Shown in pieces: positions 7,514 through 15,023 of a stretch of 64,000 nucleotides of DNA. The notes under the pieces were generated by a model, which made no database searches, was not told where the DNA came from, and saw only the letters and a program-made list of their open reading frames with translations. Positions within the stretch are counted from its first letter, which is position 1. Each line of letters begins with the position of its first letter. The stretch is from assembly GCA_024224815.1 (NCBI GenBank), contig JAAENC010000192.1, forward strand, positions 1 through 64,000, in the 5' to 3' direction. The stretch comes from Chloroflexota bacterium. GTDB taxonomy: Bacteria > Chloroflexota > Anaerolineae > Anaerolineales > Villigracilaceae. The position numbers and the translations under genes were made by a program.

Positions 7514-8503
7514 TTAGGGTAATTGAATGGCTTCGCGAACTTCGACCATTGTTTCTTCGGCGAGTTTTCCAGCGCGTTTTGTGCCATCGTGGAGAATATC
7601 CCAGACAGCATCTGGTTTCTCTGCGATCTCTGCACGTTTTGCACGGAAGGGTTCAAGGTTTTTGTTCAGGTTTGCAGCAAAACGTTTTTTGCAATCTACA
7701 CAGCCAATACCTGCACGGCGACATTCAGTGTTAATTTCTTGCACATCTTCTTCAGAAGAGAAAATCTTGTGCATCGTGAAGACATTACAAATATCGGGAT
7801 TGCCAGGATCAGAGAGACGCATCCGATTTGGGTCTGTAACCATCTGCATAACCCGTCTTTGCGTTGCTTCGGGTTCAGCCGCTAATTCGATATGATTGTC
7901 GAGACTTTTGCCCATCTTCTTTTGTCCGTCGAGTCCTAAGACCTTAGGCACAGTAGTTGCTTTCATTTGTGGCTCTATCAAGGTTTTACTATTAAAACGA
8001 TAATTGAAGGAGCGTACAACTTCACGTGCAAACTCAAGATGTGGAGCCTGATCTATACCAACGGGGACAATCCCGGCTTTGTAGAGGACAATATCTGCCG
8101 TCATCAAAACGGGATAGCCGACCAAGCCATAATTCACGTTTTTCGGATTTTCGCGGATCTTCTCTTTGAAAGTCGGTAGATCTGTCAGCTTGCCCAGAGG
8201 TGTAACCATAGAAAGATAAGTATGTAATTCCGTAACCTGAGGGACATGAGATTGAACAAAGATAATGCTTTCTTCAGGGCGCAGTCCTGCTGCTAACCAA
8301 TCGAGAGCCATGTCGTAGGTGTTTTGCTTGATATCTTTGGTCGTCTCCACTGTTGTCAGGGCGTGAATATCTACAATACAGTAGAGCGCCTCGTATTCAT
8401 CTTGTAGGGCAACGTAATTTTTAATGGCTCCGAGAAAATTTCCCAGATGTTGTTTGCCAGTAGGGCGTGCGCCGGAAAAAACCCGACCTTTCTTCTTTGT
8501 CAT
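7514..8503 (-). CDS. trpS: Tryptophan-tRNA ligase
   Basis: TrpRS charges tRNA-Trp in the cytoplasm. The 329-residue protein is a class I synthetase: GARPTGKQHLGNFLG carries the HIGH-like motif and QKKMGKSLDN the KMSKS loop. A Cys-rich stretch (GCVDCKKRF) lies near the C-terminus, as in other bacterial TrpRS. The start is the ATG at 8503. It lies only 12 nt after the stop of the predicted SelW gene, with GAGG inside the gap, so the two are co-transcribed. Confidence 0.97.
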   Translation of the reverse strand: MTKKKGRVFSGARPTGKQHLGNFLGAIKNYVALQDEYEALYCIVDIHALTTVETTKDIKQNTYDMALDWLAAGLRPEESIIFVQSHVPQVTELHTYLSMVTPLGKLTDLPTFKEKIRENPKNVNYGLVGYPVLMTADIVLYKAGIVPVGIDQAPHLEFAREVVRSFNYRFNSKTLIEPQMKATTVPKVLGLDGQKKMGKSLDNHIELAAEPEATQRRVMQMVTDPNRMRLSDPGNPDICNVFTMHKIFSSEEDVQEINTECRRAGIGCVDCKKRFAANLNKNLEPFRAKRAEIAEKPDAVWDILHDGTKRAGKLAEETMVEVREAIQLP

Positions 8504-8515
8504 AAAATATCCTCG

Positions 8516-8752
8516 TTATTGAATTTTTCGCACCAAAGCTAGCACTTCGCCTGCTTCGGCATGGCGTTTTGTTTTTAATTTTGAATAAACCAGATTTTCG
8601 TTCACTGTGATTTCAAATTTCCCTCCACCAGAGGGGACAAGTGTGATTTCTTCAATTCTATCTTCCAGATTTTCTACTAATTCAGCCATCAGACCGGTGG
8701 CTCTATCTGTATAGTGTCAAACTGCGCAGTAGACAATGCTTATTTTGAGCAT
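8516..8752 (-). CDS. SelW/Rdx-family selenoprotein (TGA read as selenocysteine)
   Basis: This 78-residue product contains an in-frame TGA at 8719-8717, codon 12. The N-terminus reads MLKISIVYCAVU: a beta strand, then CxxU, exactly where SelW/Rdx thioredoxin-fold proteins carry their redox pair. After the TGA the frame stays open for 66 codons and keeps the family pattern. A long helix is followed by GGGKFEITVNENLVYSK, matching the FEV-x-V-x(3)-L-x-HSK region, and then by a C-terminal helix. AAGGAG precedes the ATG and an extended -10 promoter lies upstream. A SECIS-like hairpin follows the TGA. The role is probably thiol-based redox or peroxide defence. If the cell lacks SelA/SelB/SelC this would instead be a disrupted Cys-type gene. 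trpS follows in the same operon. Confidence 0.85.
8684..8702 (-). promoter_or_regulatory. Bacterial SECIS-like element for Sec insertion
   Basis: Starting 14 nt after the TGA, the transcript can fold as AGCCA/UGGCU with a C.A mismatch, one C-G pair and a GGUCU apical loop. The distance from UGA to the loop G is 21 nt. The same GGUCU loop occurs in the E. coli fdhF SECIS. The element lies within the coding region, as bacterial SECIS elements do. Confidence 0.75.
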
Positions 8753-8789
8753 TTTCTTTCTCCTTGTCTCTGTCTTGAAATATTAGAAA

Positions 8790-8798
8790 ATTATAACA
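8790..8798 (-). promoter_or_regulatory. Extended -10 promoter for selW-trpS
   Basis: On the minus strand TGTTATAAT gives a TGn-extended perfect -10 box. No good -35 is seen, as is usual for extended -10 promoters. It is back to back with the fmdB-type promoter. Confidence 0.6.
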
Positions 8799-8814
8799 CG
8801 CACTCTCTGTAGTC

Positions 8815-8843
8815 TTGCCACCTCTATATAAGCACGCTATAAT
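8815..8843 (+). promoter_or_regulatory. Promoter of the FmdB-type gene
   Basis: TTGCCA (8815-8820) and TATAAT (8838-8843) are separated by 17 nt. The ATG follows 40 nt later, with AAGGAAGTGAG as the ribosome site. Confidence 0.75.
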
Positions 8844-8883
8844 CACGCGGCAATTTAGACCTATATAAGTAAGGAAGTGAGCT

Positions 8884-9207
8884 ATGCCCGTTTATACCTA
8901 CCGCTGTGATAATTGCGGTATCCAATTTGATGAGAAAGAGGGTTTTAATGACCCGACCAAAACTGTTTGCCCAGAATGTGAAGAAGAAAGCTTGCATCGT
9001 GTTTATAGACCCGTAGGCATTGTTTTCAAAGGTTCAGGATTTTACGCGACCGATAATCGTTCTCCTTCAGGGAAAGAGTCCCGTAAAAAGAAGGATGAAG
9101 ATAACAAGAAAACAGAAAGCACAGAGAAAGCCGAAAGTAAAACAAAAGAGAAAAAGAAATCTGAAACTGCTCCGAAAGAGAGTAAAAGCACAAACAAGAA
9201 AGAATAA
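8884..9207 (+). CDS. FmdB-family zinc-ribbon protein
   Basis: The 107-residue protein starts MPVYTYRCDNCGIQFDEKEG and continues to CPECEE, giving the two CxxC pairs of the FmdB/CxxC_CxxC_SSSS zinc ribbon (residues 1-45). The phrase VFKGSGFYATDNR is the usual end of the domain. The remaining 50 residues are almost only Lys, Glu, Ser and Thr, a disordered charged tail. Members are putative regulators or RNA/ribosome-associated small proteins with no fixed function. It is a single-gene transcript converging with rsgA. Confidence 0.92.
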   Translation: MPVYTYRCDNCGIQFDEKEGFNDPTKTVCPECEEESLHRVYRPVGIVFKGSGFYATDNRSPSGKESRKKKDEDNKKTESTEKAESKTKEKKKSETAPKESKSTNKKE

Positions 9208-9224
9208 TTTTTCTTCAAAAAGAA

Positions 9225-9248
9225 AGAGCACCTAAACTCAGGTGCTCT
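9225..9248. terminator. Shared hairpin terminator between fmdB-type gene and rsgA
   Basis: AGAGCACCT and AGGTGCTCT form a 9-bp stem around AAACTC. On the minus strand it is followed by TTCTTTTTG, so it best serves rsgA; on the plus strand the T-tract is weaker. Confidence 0.75.
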
Positions 9249-9254
9249 TCTTAT

Positions 9255-10448
9255 TTAAGGCTTTAGTGTTTCCCTGATCGCGAGATAGTTTTTGTACCGG
9301 ACAGGAGATATGTCGCTATTTTTAACGGCATTTTTGATCGCGCAATCTGGTTCGTTGAGATGTGCGCAATCCGCGTAGCGACATTGTTCGGAAAATGTAC
9401 GCATTTCAGGATACCAATTTGCTAATTCAGATTGTTTAACGCCTACAAGGCCAAAGTCGCGGATGCCGGGGGTGTCAATGACAATGCCTCCATTCTCCAA
9501 TTTCCACAGAGATGATTGGGTTGTCGTATGTTTTCCCTGCCCACGAAAGAGACCTTTTTCTGCGACACTGCCTGTTTTTAAATCAAGGCTTGGTTGCACG
9601 GTAGTTAGTAATGAAGATTTTCCTACGCCAGAAAGCCCGGCTAATACAGTGGTACTCTGCTTAAGTAGAGAGCGAAGTTCTTCAATTCCTTCTCCTGTGA
9701 TTGTGCTAGCCAAAACGGTGCGATATCCCAACTTGGTATAAGGTTGGGCAATTTCGGCAAATTCTTTCTGGTCTTCGATCAAGTCAATTTTATTGATGCA
9801 GATAATTGCTTTGAGATTGTTGCGTTGTGCTGCAATTAAATATCGGTCGATCAATTTTGGCCAGATATGTGGCTCTCTCCACGAGGCGACAATGAGTACT
9901 TGATCTACATTGGCAACGACGATTTGTTGGAGACTAAGTATTTTCCCGTGGGTACGAGCGAGGACGCTACGACGGGGTAATACTTCTTCGATGACGCCTT
10001 TTTCGTCTCCATCTTGGCTGATGATTACGCGGTCGCCTACAGCGATGAGATTAGAGTAGCCTGTTTCGTGTGTTTGTAAATTCCCGCGCAGGGTACAGAC
10101 GAGTGTTTTGCCGTCAATTTCAACGCGACATAGTCCACTGCTGACTTCAACGACCAAAGCTGCTTGGTCAGAATTTCTTTCCATAGCGGAAGCAAGTTTA
10201 GGGGACAAGAGCGTTTCGTCAAATGCTTGGGTTTCGAAATTTCGACGGCGTTCATTTTCTCCACGGGGCAGAATCCGCTCTTCATCCAGATAGTCATTTT
10301 CATCCCAAGTATCGTGTGAATTTATATCCCAGTCTTTGCGACGAGGTTTTCGGGATGTTTTCTTTTTCTTCTTTTTCGTTTTTTTGCGAGCATTACGAAT
10401 TTCTTCTTTTCGTATACCTTTTTTATATTTTTCTATTGTCTTTGACAT
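9255..10448 (-). CDS. rsgA: Ribosome small-subunit-dependent GTPase RsgA
   Basis: RsgA is a circularly permuted GTPase that checks late 30S subunit assembly. The motif order confirms the permutation: NKIDLIED (G4), then GLSGVGKSSL (G1), then DTPGIRDFG (G3). An OB-fold lies before the GTPase domain. The C-terminal zinc site CRYADCAHLNEPDC matches the C-x4-C-x-H-x5-C pattern. At 397 residues it is about 90 longer than usual. The excess is an N-terminal Lys/Arg-rich and then acidic tail that may touch rRNA. The ATG has only a weak AAGAAA ribosome site. Confidence 0.95.
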   Translation of the reverse strand: MSKTIEKYKKGIRKEEIRNARKKTKKKKKKTSRKPRRKDWDINSHDTWDENDYLDEERILPRGENERRRNFETQAFDETLLSPKLASAMERNSDQAALVVEVSSGLCRVEIDGKTLVCTLRGNLQTHETGYSNLIAVGDRVIISQDGDEKGVIEEVLPRRSVLARTHGKILSLQQIVVANVDQVLIVASWREPHIWPKLIDRYLIAAQRNNLKAIICINKIDLIEDQKEFAEIAQPYTKLGYRTVLASTITGEGIEELRSLLKQSTTVLAGLSGVGKSSLLTTVQPSLDLKTGSVAEKGLFRGQGKHTTTQSSLWKLENGGIVIDTPGIRDFGLVGVKQSELANWYPEMRTFSEQCRYADCAHLNEPDCAIKNAVKNSDISPVRYKNYLAIRETLKP

Positions 10449-10470
10449 TATATTTTCTTTACTAAACGAG

Positions 10471-10541
10471 AAAAGGGCTCATGGATATTACCCATGGCCC
10501 TTTTGAATAGATAAGAAAAGACCACGGGATTGCCCGTGGTC
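10471..10541 (-). terminator. Two consecutive hairpins after the 21-codon transcript
   Basis: Reading on the minus strand, the first hairpin (10541-10520) pairs GACCACGGG with CCCGTGGTC and is followed by TTTTCTT, a classic terminator. The second (10504-10471) pairs AAAAGGGC-x-CATGG with CCATGAGCCCTTTT and lies just before rsgA, ending in TTTTCTC. Read-through of the first would give the leader of rsgA. Confidence 0.75.
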
Positions 10542-10571
10542 GCAGAAATAGTAAAATAGAGCCTGAAAATG

Positions 10572-10637
10572 CTATTTCAGGGAGCGATCACAAGGCACGC
10601 AAAAAAGGCGAGAAACAAGGGTATTTAATTTGTTCAT
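10572..10637 (-). CDS. 21-codon micro-ORF with its own promoter and terminator
   Basis: A strong ribosome site, AAGGAGG, precedes an ATG at 10637 encoding MNKLNTLVSRLFCVPCDRSL plus a final Lys, then TAG. It sits between a good promoter (10677-10705) and a Rho-independent hairpin. The peptide is basic with a hydrophobic stretch and a CVPC pair, which could bind metal or be redox active. It could also be a leader peptide controlling rsgA, or the translated part of a small RNA. I cannot assign it to a family. Confidence 0.5.
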   Translation of the reverse strand: MNKLNTLVSRLFCVPCDRSLK

Positions 10638-10676
10638 AATGCGTACCTCCTTAAGTGAATTTTTAACTACTAGGCT

Positions 10677-10705
10677 AGTCTATCATGTGGTTATGGGGTG
10701 GTCAA
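10677..10705 (-). promoter_or_regulatory. Promoter of the micro-ORF transcript
   Basis: On the minus strand TTGACC (10705-10700) and TAGACT (10682-10677) are separated by 17 nt. It lies between the receiver-protein gene and the micro-ORF, so the small transcript is independent of the upstream gene. Confidence 0.65.
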
Positions 10706-10733
10706 GAAAGAAAAAACTTTTATTTTCTTGTGC

Positions 10734-11249
10734 TTATGCTTTTCCCTCGTTTGGTGGCGTATCTGTGAACCAATCGGAGAAGCGCTCGCTAATGATGCCG
10801 ATAGTGAAGGCTCGTTGATCTTGTGACCGAGTGAGAATTTTTTGATCGTGTGGTGTAGTCTCTTCTGCTTCTGTTTTTTCAGAATGAGTAAGTAGCCCTC
10901 TAATATGTGCCTGAAGTTCTATTGGGCGAGTTGGCTTGGTTAAATAACCGTCTGCTCCAGCTTCAAAGCCAGAGACTCTATCTTCTGCTTGAGATTTTGC
11001 TGTAAACATAAGGATAGGAGTCTCTGCTGTTTCAGGGTTTTTGCGCAAACGACGGGCAACTTCATAGCCATCCATTTCTGGCATCATTATATCCAGAAGA
11101 ATTAGATCTGGAGTTTCTTCGCTCATTTTGAGCAGGCCCTGTTTTCCATTATTTGCAGTGATGATCTGATATCCTTCTTTTTGAAGCATTAAACCCACAA
11201 GACGAAGCGTATCAATATCATCATCTATGATCAGAATTTTTTCAGCCAT
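10734..11249 (-). CDS. Single-domain response regulator (receiver protein)
   Basis: Residues 1-123 form a CheY-like receiver. IIDDDIDT carries the acidic pocket, LILLDIMMPEMDGYEV the phospho-accepting Asp, MFTAKS the conserved Thr, and GADGYLTKPTRP the Lys. The tail of about 45 residues is polar and then ends in a hydrophobic FTIGIISERFSDWF helix, not a DNA-binding domain. It probably passes a phosphate-dependent signal by protein contact. No kinase gene is adjacent, so the partner is encoded elsewhere. AGAAGGAAT precedes the ATG. Confidence 0.92.
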   Translation of the reverse strand: MAEKILIIDDDIDTLRLVGLMLQKEGYQIITANNGKQGLLKMSEETPDLILLDIMMPEMDGYEVARRLRKNPETAETPILMFTAKSQAEDRVSGFEAGADGYLTKPTRPIELQAHIRGLLTHSEKTEAEETTPHDQKILTRSQDQRAFTIGIISERFSDWFTDTPPNEGKA

Positions 11250-11452
11250 GGGTATTCCTTCTTTTGGTTTATGGAATTGATTAGGTAGAAGTTATTTAAG
11301 CGACTAAATAAAGTCTAGCATAAAGCTTCTTCTCCAATAAAAAAATTGATAAACGGCTTTCAATAGATCGAATAATGAAGTTAGAGATCGTATTAGTGGG
11401 TTAGGGAATGGAGAGAAAACCGCAATGAATGGGCAAGAAGAATTGGAGCAAT

Positions 11453-12073
11453 TTAAAGAGTTTCTAGCTTGGAAAAAAAGAGAATGAAATAAGATTTCAA
11501 CTCACTTATCAGCTTGTTCTTCTGTGTTATTCGGTTCATTTTTAGAGGAAGGGACAAGTAACATTTTTTTCCATATTCTCCTTCTACAATATCTGTAAGT
11601 TTGTACGTTACACGACGAACAAAAGTAGCGCCACTAACAGCGTCTGTGGCGGAGAGATTAAATATCAGTCTTCGTTCATATTCTTCGGGCAGGGTTTTGT
11701 TTAATCTTTCAAGAATTTTATGTGCGTTAGATACTCTAAATGTAAAAATATTTGGAATATCCCATGGGGAAGCATTTTTTACCCCAAGCGCTTGACGAGT
11801 GTTAGATGATAACGGTAGTCTTTTTAGGATAATATCCCACCCCCTGAGTGGTGATACTTGGTATTCGCCAATAAAAAGATTTGCTTGAATATTTATAGCT
11901 TGACGTCTTCCTTTATTTATAATCTTTATTCTTATCCTGTCATCTTCTGGGTTGTATACTGCTTTTTTAGATATCACTATTCTAGGTTTTATGAAAAAGA
12001 CTAGATAAAGAAATATCCAGTTTCCTACAATACCAATGATAAAACCTAAAAACTGTTCTATAAAATTAGCCAT
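11453..12073 (-). CDS. Single-pass membrane protein, unknown function
   Basis: The start at 12073 follows GGGAGAA; a longer in-frame start runs back into the tRNA terminator and is unlikely. The 206-residue product has one N-terminal membrane helix (GFIIGIVGNWIFLYLVFF) and then a probable cytosolic beta-rich domain. Phrases such as IRIKIINKGRRQAINIQANL suggest an immunoglobulin-like sandwich. There is no motif I can name. It stands alone downstream of tRNA-Asn and its terminator. Confidence 0.7.
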   Translation of the reverse strand: MANFIEQFLGFIIGIVGNWIFLYLVFFIKPRIVISKKAVYNPEDDRIRIKIINKGRRQAINIQANLFIGEYQVSPLRGWDIILKRLPLSSNTRQALGVKNASPWDIPNIFTFRVSNAHKILERLNKTLPEEYERRLIFNLSATDAVSGATFVRRVTYKLTDIVEGEYGKKCYLSLPLKMNRITQKNKLISELKSYFILFFSKLETL

Positions 12074-12153
12074 TTGATTTTCTCCCAAAAGAAAGTTTTT
12101 TATTATTATATCGCTTCCTAACATAAAGGGGCAAATCCAAGACCAGAGCTTAA

Positions 12154-12185
12154 CAAAAAAACGCCTTAGCGTGAACGCTAAAGGC
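12154..12185 (-). terminator. Terminator of tRNA-Asn
   Basis: On the minus strand GCCTTTAGCGT pairs with ACGCTAAGGC, followed by seven T. It begins 18 nt after the tRNA end. Confidence 0.85.
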
Positions 12186-12202
12186 ATTTTTTTATCAAAA
12201 AG

Positions 12203-12275
12203 CTCCTCATCTTGGACTCGAACCAAGAACCTAGCGGTTAACAGCCGCTCGCTCTGCCAATTGAGCTAATGAGGA
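12203..12275 (-). tRNA. tRNA-Asn (anticodon GTT)
   Basis: The acceptor TCCTCAT pairs with ATGAGGA with discriminator G. The anticodon stem AGCGG/CCGCT holds loop CTGTTAA with GTT, and the T arm is TCTTGG/CCAAGA around TTCGAGT. CCA is not encoded. Confidence 0.97.
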
Positions 12276-12286
12276 AGGCGACCGAG

Positions 12287-12315
12287 ATTATATAACTAAG
12301 GGGTAGTTGTGTCAA
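12287..12315 (-). promoter_or_regulatory. Consensus promoter of tRNA-Asn
   Basis: A perfect TTGACA (12315-12310), a 17-nt spacer and a perfect TATAAT (12292-12287). This full consensus is good evidence that the housekeeping sigma uses the E. coli-like boxes. Confidence 0.9.
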
Positions 12316-12346
12316 GGAATTTTTTCAAAAAAAGGATTAAAAAGAA

Positions 12347-12376
12347 AAGGAGCGTGGCGATAAAGCCACGCTCCTT
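12347..12376 (-). terminator. Terminator of the BMP lipoprotein gene
   Basis: AAGGAGCGTGGC and GCCACGCTCCTT form a 12-bp stem, followed on the minus strand by TTTTCTTTTTAA. The hairpin starts about 24 nt after the stop codon. Confidence 0.88.
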
Positions 12377-12399
12377 TTTACTTACTAAATTAGCTCTTT

Positions 12400-13479
12400 C
12401 TACTGACCGTAACCAGTGGAGATGGAGCCGTCTAATAAACCAGCATCGATTTCAGCCAATTTGTCTTTGACTTCTTGGGGAACATCAGCGTCAAAGTCAT
12501 GGAAGTCAGCTAAGCCGGTGGTTCCGAAGAAGTTGCCAGCGGGGAATTCGCCACCAACGGAGGTTTCGATTAATTCGAATACGCCGGGGGTGATAAGTTT
12601 CATTGCGCTGGTGATCAAGCAGGGGTGTGCTTCAGGAACGGTTTCCCATTGGTCGCTATCAACACCGATGCAGTAAACACCTTCGTGGGAAGCAACTTCG
12701 ATGAGTGCGCCATTACCGGTTTTGCCACCAGCACCGAAGACAACATCTGCGCCTTGGTCAATAGCTTGTTTGGAAGTGGTTGCGCCCCATTCGGGATCAA
12801 CAAATGCAACATCCATACCACCGGGGTGATAGGTTGAAATCAGGTTAATGTCAGGATTAATGTAGCGTGCGCCTGCTTCGTAACCTTCTTTGAAAGCAAC
12901 AACTGGGGGAACCAAATCGGTGCCGAGAACAGCAGCGATGGTGCCGGTTTCACTCATTTGAGCAGCTAATGCGCCTGCGAGGAAGCCAGCTTTGTCTTCA
13001 GGGAAGAGTAAGCCAGTAACATTGGCAACGTTGGTGCTGTCATCACCATCAAATTCCCAAGCTTGGAATTGGTCAACACCAATGAAGTCGATTTCAGGAT
13101 ATTTTGCAGCTTCTTCTATAGTTGCTTGTCCCATTGCGAAACCAACGGTGACGACAACATCGTAGTCTTTTTCAGCAAAGAGACCGATATTTGCTGCGTA
13201 ATCTTTTGCATCTTTAGTTTCAACATATTTTGCGAAAGCGCCTAATTCGGCGACTGCTTGCTCAACACCTTCCCAAGCGGATTGGTTGAAGGATTTGTCG
13301 TCAATTTCGCCAACATCGGTTACGAGACCTACACAGAGAACTGCTTCGTCTGCACAATTGTCATCGTTTTCAGCAGCCATAGGAGCATCGTCCATGGGTT
13401 TTTCAGCAGCACCACCGCAAGCGGAGAGTGCAAGGGCGGCAATGGTAAGTACCGCAAATACGAGGTAAAACTTTTTCAT
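12400..13479 (-). CDS. BMP-family ABC transporter substrate-binding lipoprotein
   Basis: The 359-residue precursor has a lipoprotein signal ending ALSAC (Cys21) and an acidic linker. It then has the BMP/PnrA fold: GLVTDVGEIDDKSFNQSAWEG at the mature N-terminus is the family signature for binding nucleosides or related ligands. GKTGNGALIEVA and GVDSDQWET complete the ligand cleft. It would feed a BMP-type (RbsC/MglA-like) importer, but no permease or ATPase gene is adjacent. That suggests either a remote transporter or a receptor role. It has its own promoter, a possible operator and a terminator, and AGAGGAGAAAG precedes the ATG. Confidence 0.93.
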   Translation of the reverse strand: MKKFYLVFAVLTIAALALSACGGAAEKPMDDAPMAAENDDNCADEAVLCVGLVTDVGEIDDKSFNQSAWEGVEQAVAELGAFAKYVETKDAKDYAANIGLFAEKDYDVVVTVGFAMGQATIEEAAKYPEIDFIGVDQFQAWEFDGDDSTNVANVTGLLFPEDKAGFLAGALAAQMSETGTIAAVLGTDLVPPVVAFKEGYEAGARYINPDINLISTYHPGGMDVAFVDPEWGATTSKQAIDQGADVVFGAGGKTGNGALIEVASHEGVYCIGVDSDQWETVPEAHPCLITSAMKLITPGVFELIETSVGGEFPAGNFFGTTGLADFHDFDADVPQEVKDKLAEIDAGLLDGSISTGYGQ

Positions 13480-13520
13480 TTTCTTTCTCCTCTTTCTAAA
13501 AGATGAATGAGTGTATTTGA

Positions 13521-13542
13521 TGTAAATCTACAAGTGTTTACA
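13521..13542. promoter_or_regulatory. Possible operator in the leader of the BMP gene
   Basis: The inverted repeat TGTAAA-N10-TTTACA lies just downstream of the expected transcription start. Its position would suit a repressor that controls the lipoprotein gene in response to its ligand. No regulator gene adjoins it. Confidence 0.4.
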
Positions 13543-13555
13543 CCAAGAGTTGATA

Positions 13556-13584
13556 AGTATACAAGGTATCGAAAAATTCGGCAA
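13556..13584 (-). promoter_or_regulatory. Promoter of the BMP lipoprotein gene
   Basis: On the minus strand TTGCCG (13584-13579), a 17-nt spacer and TATACT (13561-13556). Confidence 0.7.
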
Positions 13585-13614
13585 GATGATGAAAGTCCCA
13601 TGTAAAAGGAGAGT

Positions 13615-14871
13615 CTATTTTGCTTCGCTTAGAGACTTTGCTTCGCCGCGTGTTACGCCGAGCATCATAATAAAGGCCAACACCATAAATATTGGGGCAA
13701 CGATCATGATCGAATTATAGTTGCTGCCCATTGCCTGAATGATCCAGCCGTTGATATTTGGGCCTAAAATAGCTGCCATTGTTGAGAAGAGGTAATAAAT
13801 ACCGGTATATGTGCCTATACGAGAATCCTCTACTAAATCAACGACCATTGGGAGGGAGTTTATGTTAATCAATGCCCATGCTACACCTGCGCCCATTAAA
13901 AAGAGAGAGATCACGGGTACGTCGCCGAGAACCGGTAAGGTGGTCAGGACCGGTGTTAGTGAGTTTGGCGGGAGCAAGTATAGGGCAAAGAAAAGTCCCG
14001 CGAGCATTAATATCCCGATAGAGATGGTGTTTCGTCGTCCGATTTTGCCTCCGACAAATCCTGCTATTAAAGCGGAGAGAACAAAGAAAAGGGAGAGGTG
14101 CCCAAGTAGGCGTGTGCCGTCTCCGACGGTCATTCCGAGATGGTTTTTCGCATAGAGAGTAAAAAAGGCTTCGATGGCGTTATAGCCGACAAACCAGAAA
14201 AGGATTGCACCAAAAAGCCGCATGGCACTTTTGTCGTTGTCTGCCCACACTTCTTTTAAGCTGGCAATTAAACCAGGCTCTTCTTCGCTTTCTTCGTAGA
14301 CTTTAGGCTCTTTAATAAAGAAGAAAACCATGAGTGCAGAGACGAGAACGAGTATTGAACCCATCCAGAATGGAAAGGCAGGATTCATTTCGTAGAGGGC
14401 TGCGCCGCCTAAAAAGGAGAATATTGCGCCAATGCCGCCCATAAAGTTGATGATGCCGTTTGCCTGAGAACGTTTTGGGGATGGGGTGATGTCGGGCATT
14501 AGGGCGACAACAGGCGTGCGCCAAAGGGCCATACTTAAGAGCAGCGTGGTCGTTCCAGCAACGAAAAGCGGGAGCACCGACGCGAGGGGAATCCACCCGA
14601 AGGCCGCGGCTGAAATGGGTGCGCCGATAAGAAGGAAAGGCATACGCCGCCCAATTTTTGTGCGCAAACGATCTGACCATGCGCCAACGCTCGGTTGGAT
14701 AAAGAGTGCGGCGATATTATCGAGGGTCATGAAGAAACCGATCCACCCTGGGGCAAGGTTAAATTTTTCGGAGAGGAAAATGGGGACAAAGGCGTTGTAA
14801 ACACCCCAAACGACACTTACGCCGAAAAAGCCAAAGCCGAGTAGAAAAATTTTGCCGTAGTTGAATTTCAT
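13615..14871 (-). CDS. MFS transporter, SLC45/GPH-like
   Basis: This 418-residue integral membrane protein has about 12 hydrophobic segments. After the second helix comes GAWSDRLRTKIGRRMPFL, the loop signature shared by the sucrose/SLC45 branch of the major facilitator superfamily. A likely substrate is therefore a disaccharide or glycoside moved with a cation, but this is inference from the loop motif. The central loop is acidic and basic in patches (KEPKVYEESEEEPG). AAGGGAG precedes the ATG. It stands alone upstream of the BMP gene in the same direction, without an obvious terminator between. Confidence 0.88.
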   Translation of the reverse strand: MKFNYGKIFLLGFGFFGVSVVWGVYNAFVPIFLSEKFNLAPGWIGFFMTLDNIAALFIQPSVGAWSDRLRTKIGRRMPFLLIGAPISAAAFGWIPLASVLPLFVAGTTTLLLSMALWRTPVVALMPDITPSPKRSQANGIINFMGGIGAIFSFLGGAALYEMNPAFPFWMGSILVLVSALMVFFFIKEPKVYEESEEEPGLIASLKEVWADNDKSAMRLFGAILFWFVGYNAIEAFFTLYAKNHLGMTVGDGTRLLGHLSLFFVLSALIAGFVGGKIGRRNTISIGILMLAGLFFALYLLPPNSLTPVLTTLPVLGDVPVISLFLMGAGVAWALININSLPMVVDLVEDSRIGTYTGIYYLFSTMAAILGPNINGWIIQAMGSNYNSIMIVAPIFMVLAFIMMLGVTRGEAKSLSEAK

Positions 14872-14921
14872 AATACGCTCCCTTGAAGGTTGAGTGTAGA
14901 AATAATTGCTAATGTGAATTT

Positions 14922-14992
14922 GCGAGGCGGTTTTATCGCCGTGGCAATCTCATTTTTATTGATGAGACTGCTTTATCAGGCTAAAGCCTTCC
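14922..14992. repeat. Degenerate MITE-like palindromic segment
   Basis: The gap between trmD and the MFS gene holds TGCGAGGCGGTTTTATCGCC, GGCAATCTCA and the inverted TGAGACTGC. This resembles the interior of the GTCATTGCGAG elements, without clear ends. No gene is seen in this 150-bp gap. Confidence 0.35.
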
Positions 14993-15023
14993 TTGCAGAG
15001 TCATCCTTTTCAATATTAGAGAT

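Noticed and set aside
8516-8690. Treating the frame after the TGA as a short pseudogene fragment
   Set aside because: The frame before and after the TGA is continuous, has a ribosome site and promoter, and the TGA sits exactly at CxxU with a hairpin after it.
11425-11487. 20-codon plus-strand frame (MNGQEELEQFKEFLAWKKRE)
   Set aside because: It has no clear promoter and overlaps the end of the membrane protein gene; a helical look is not enough.
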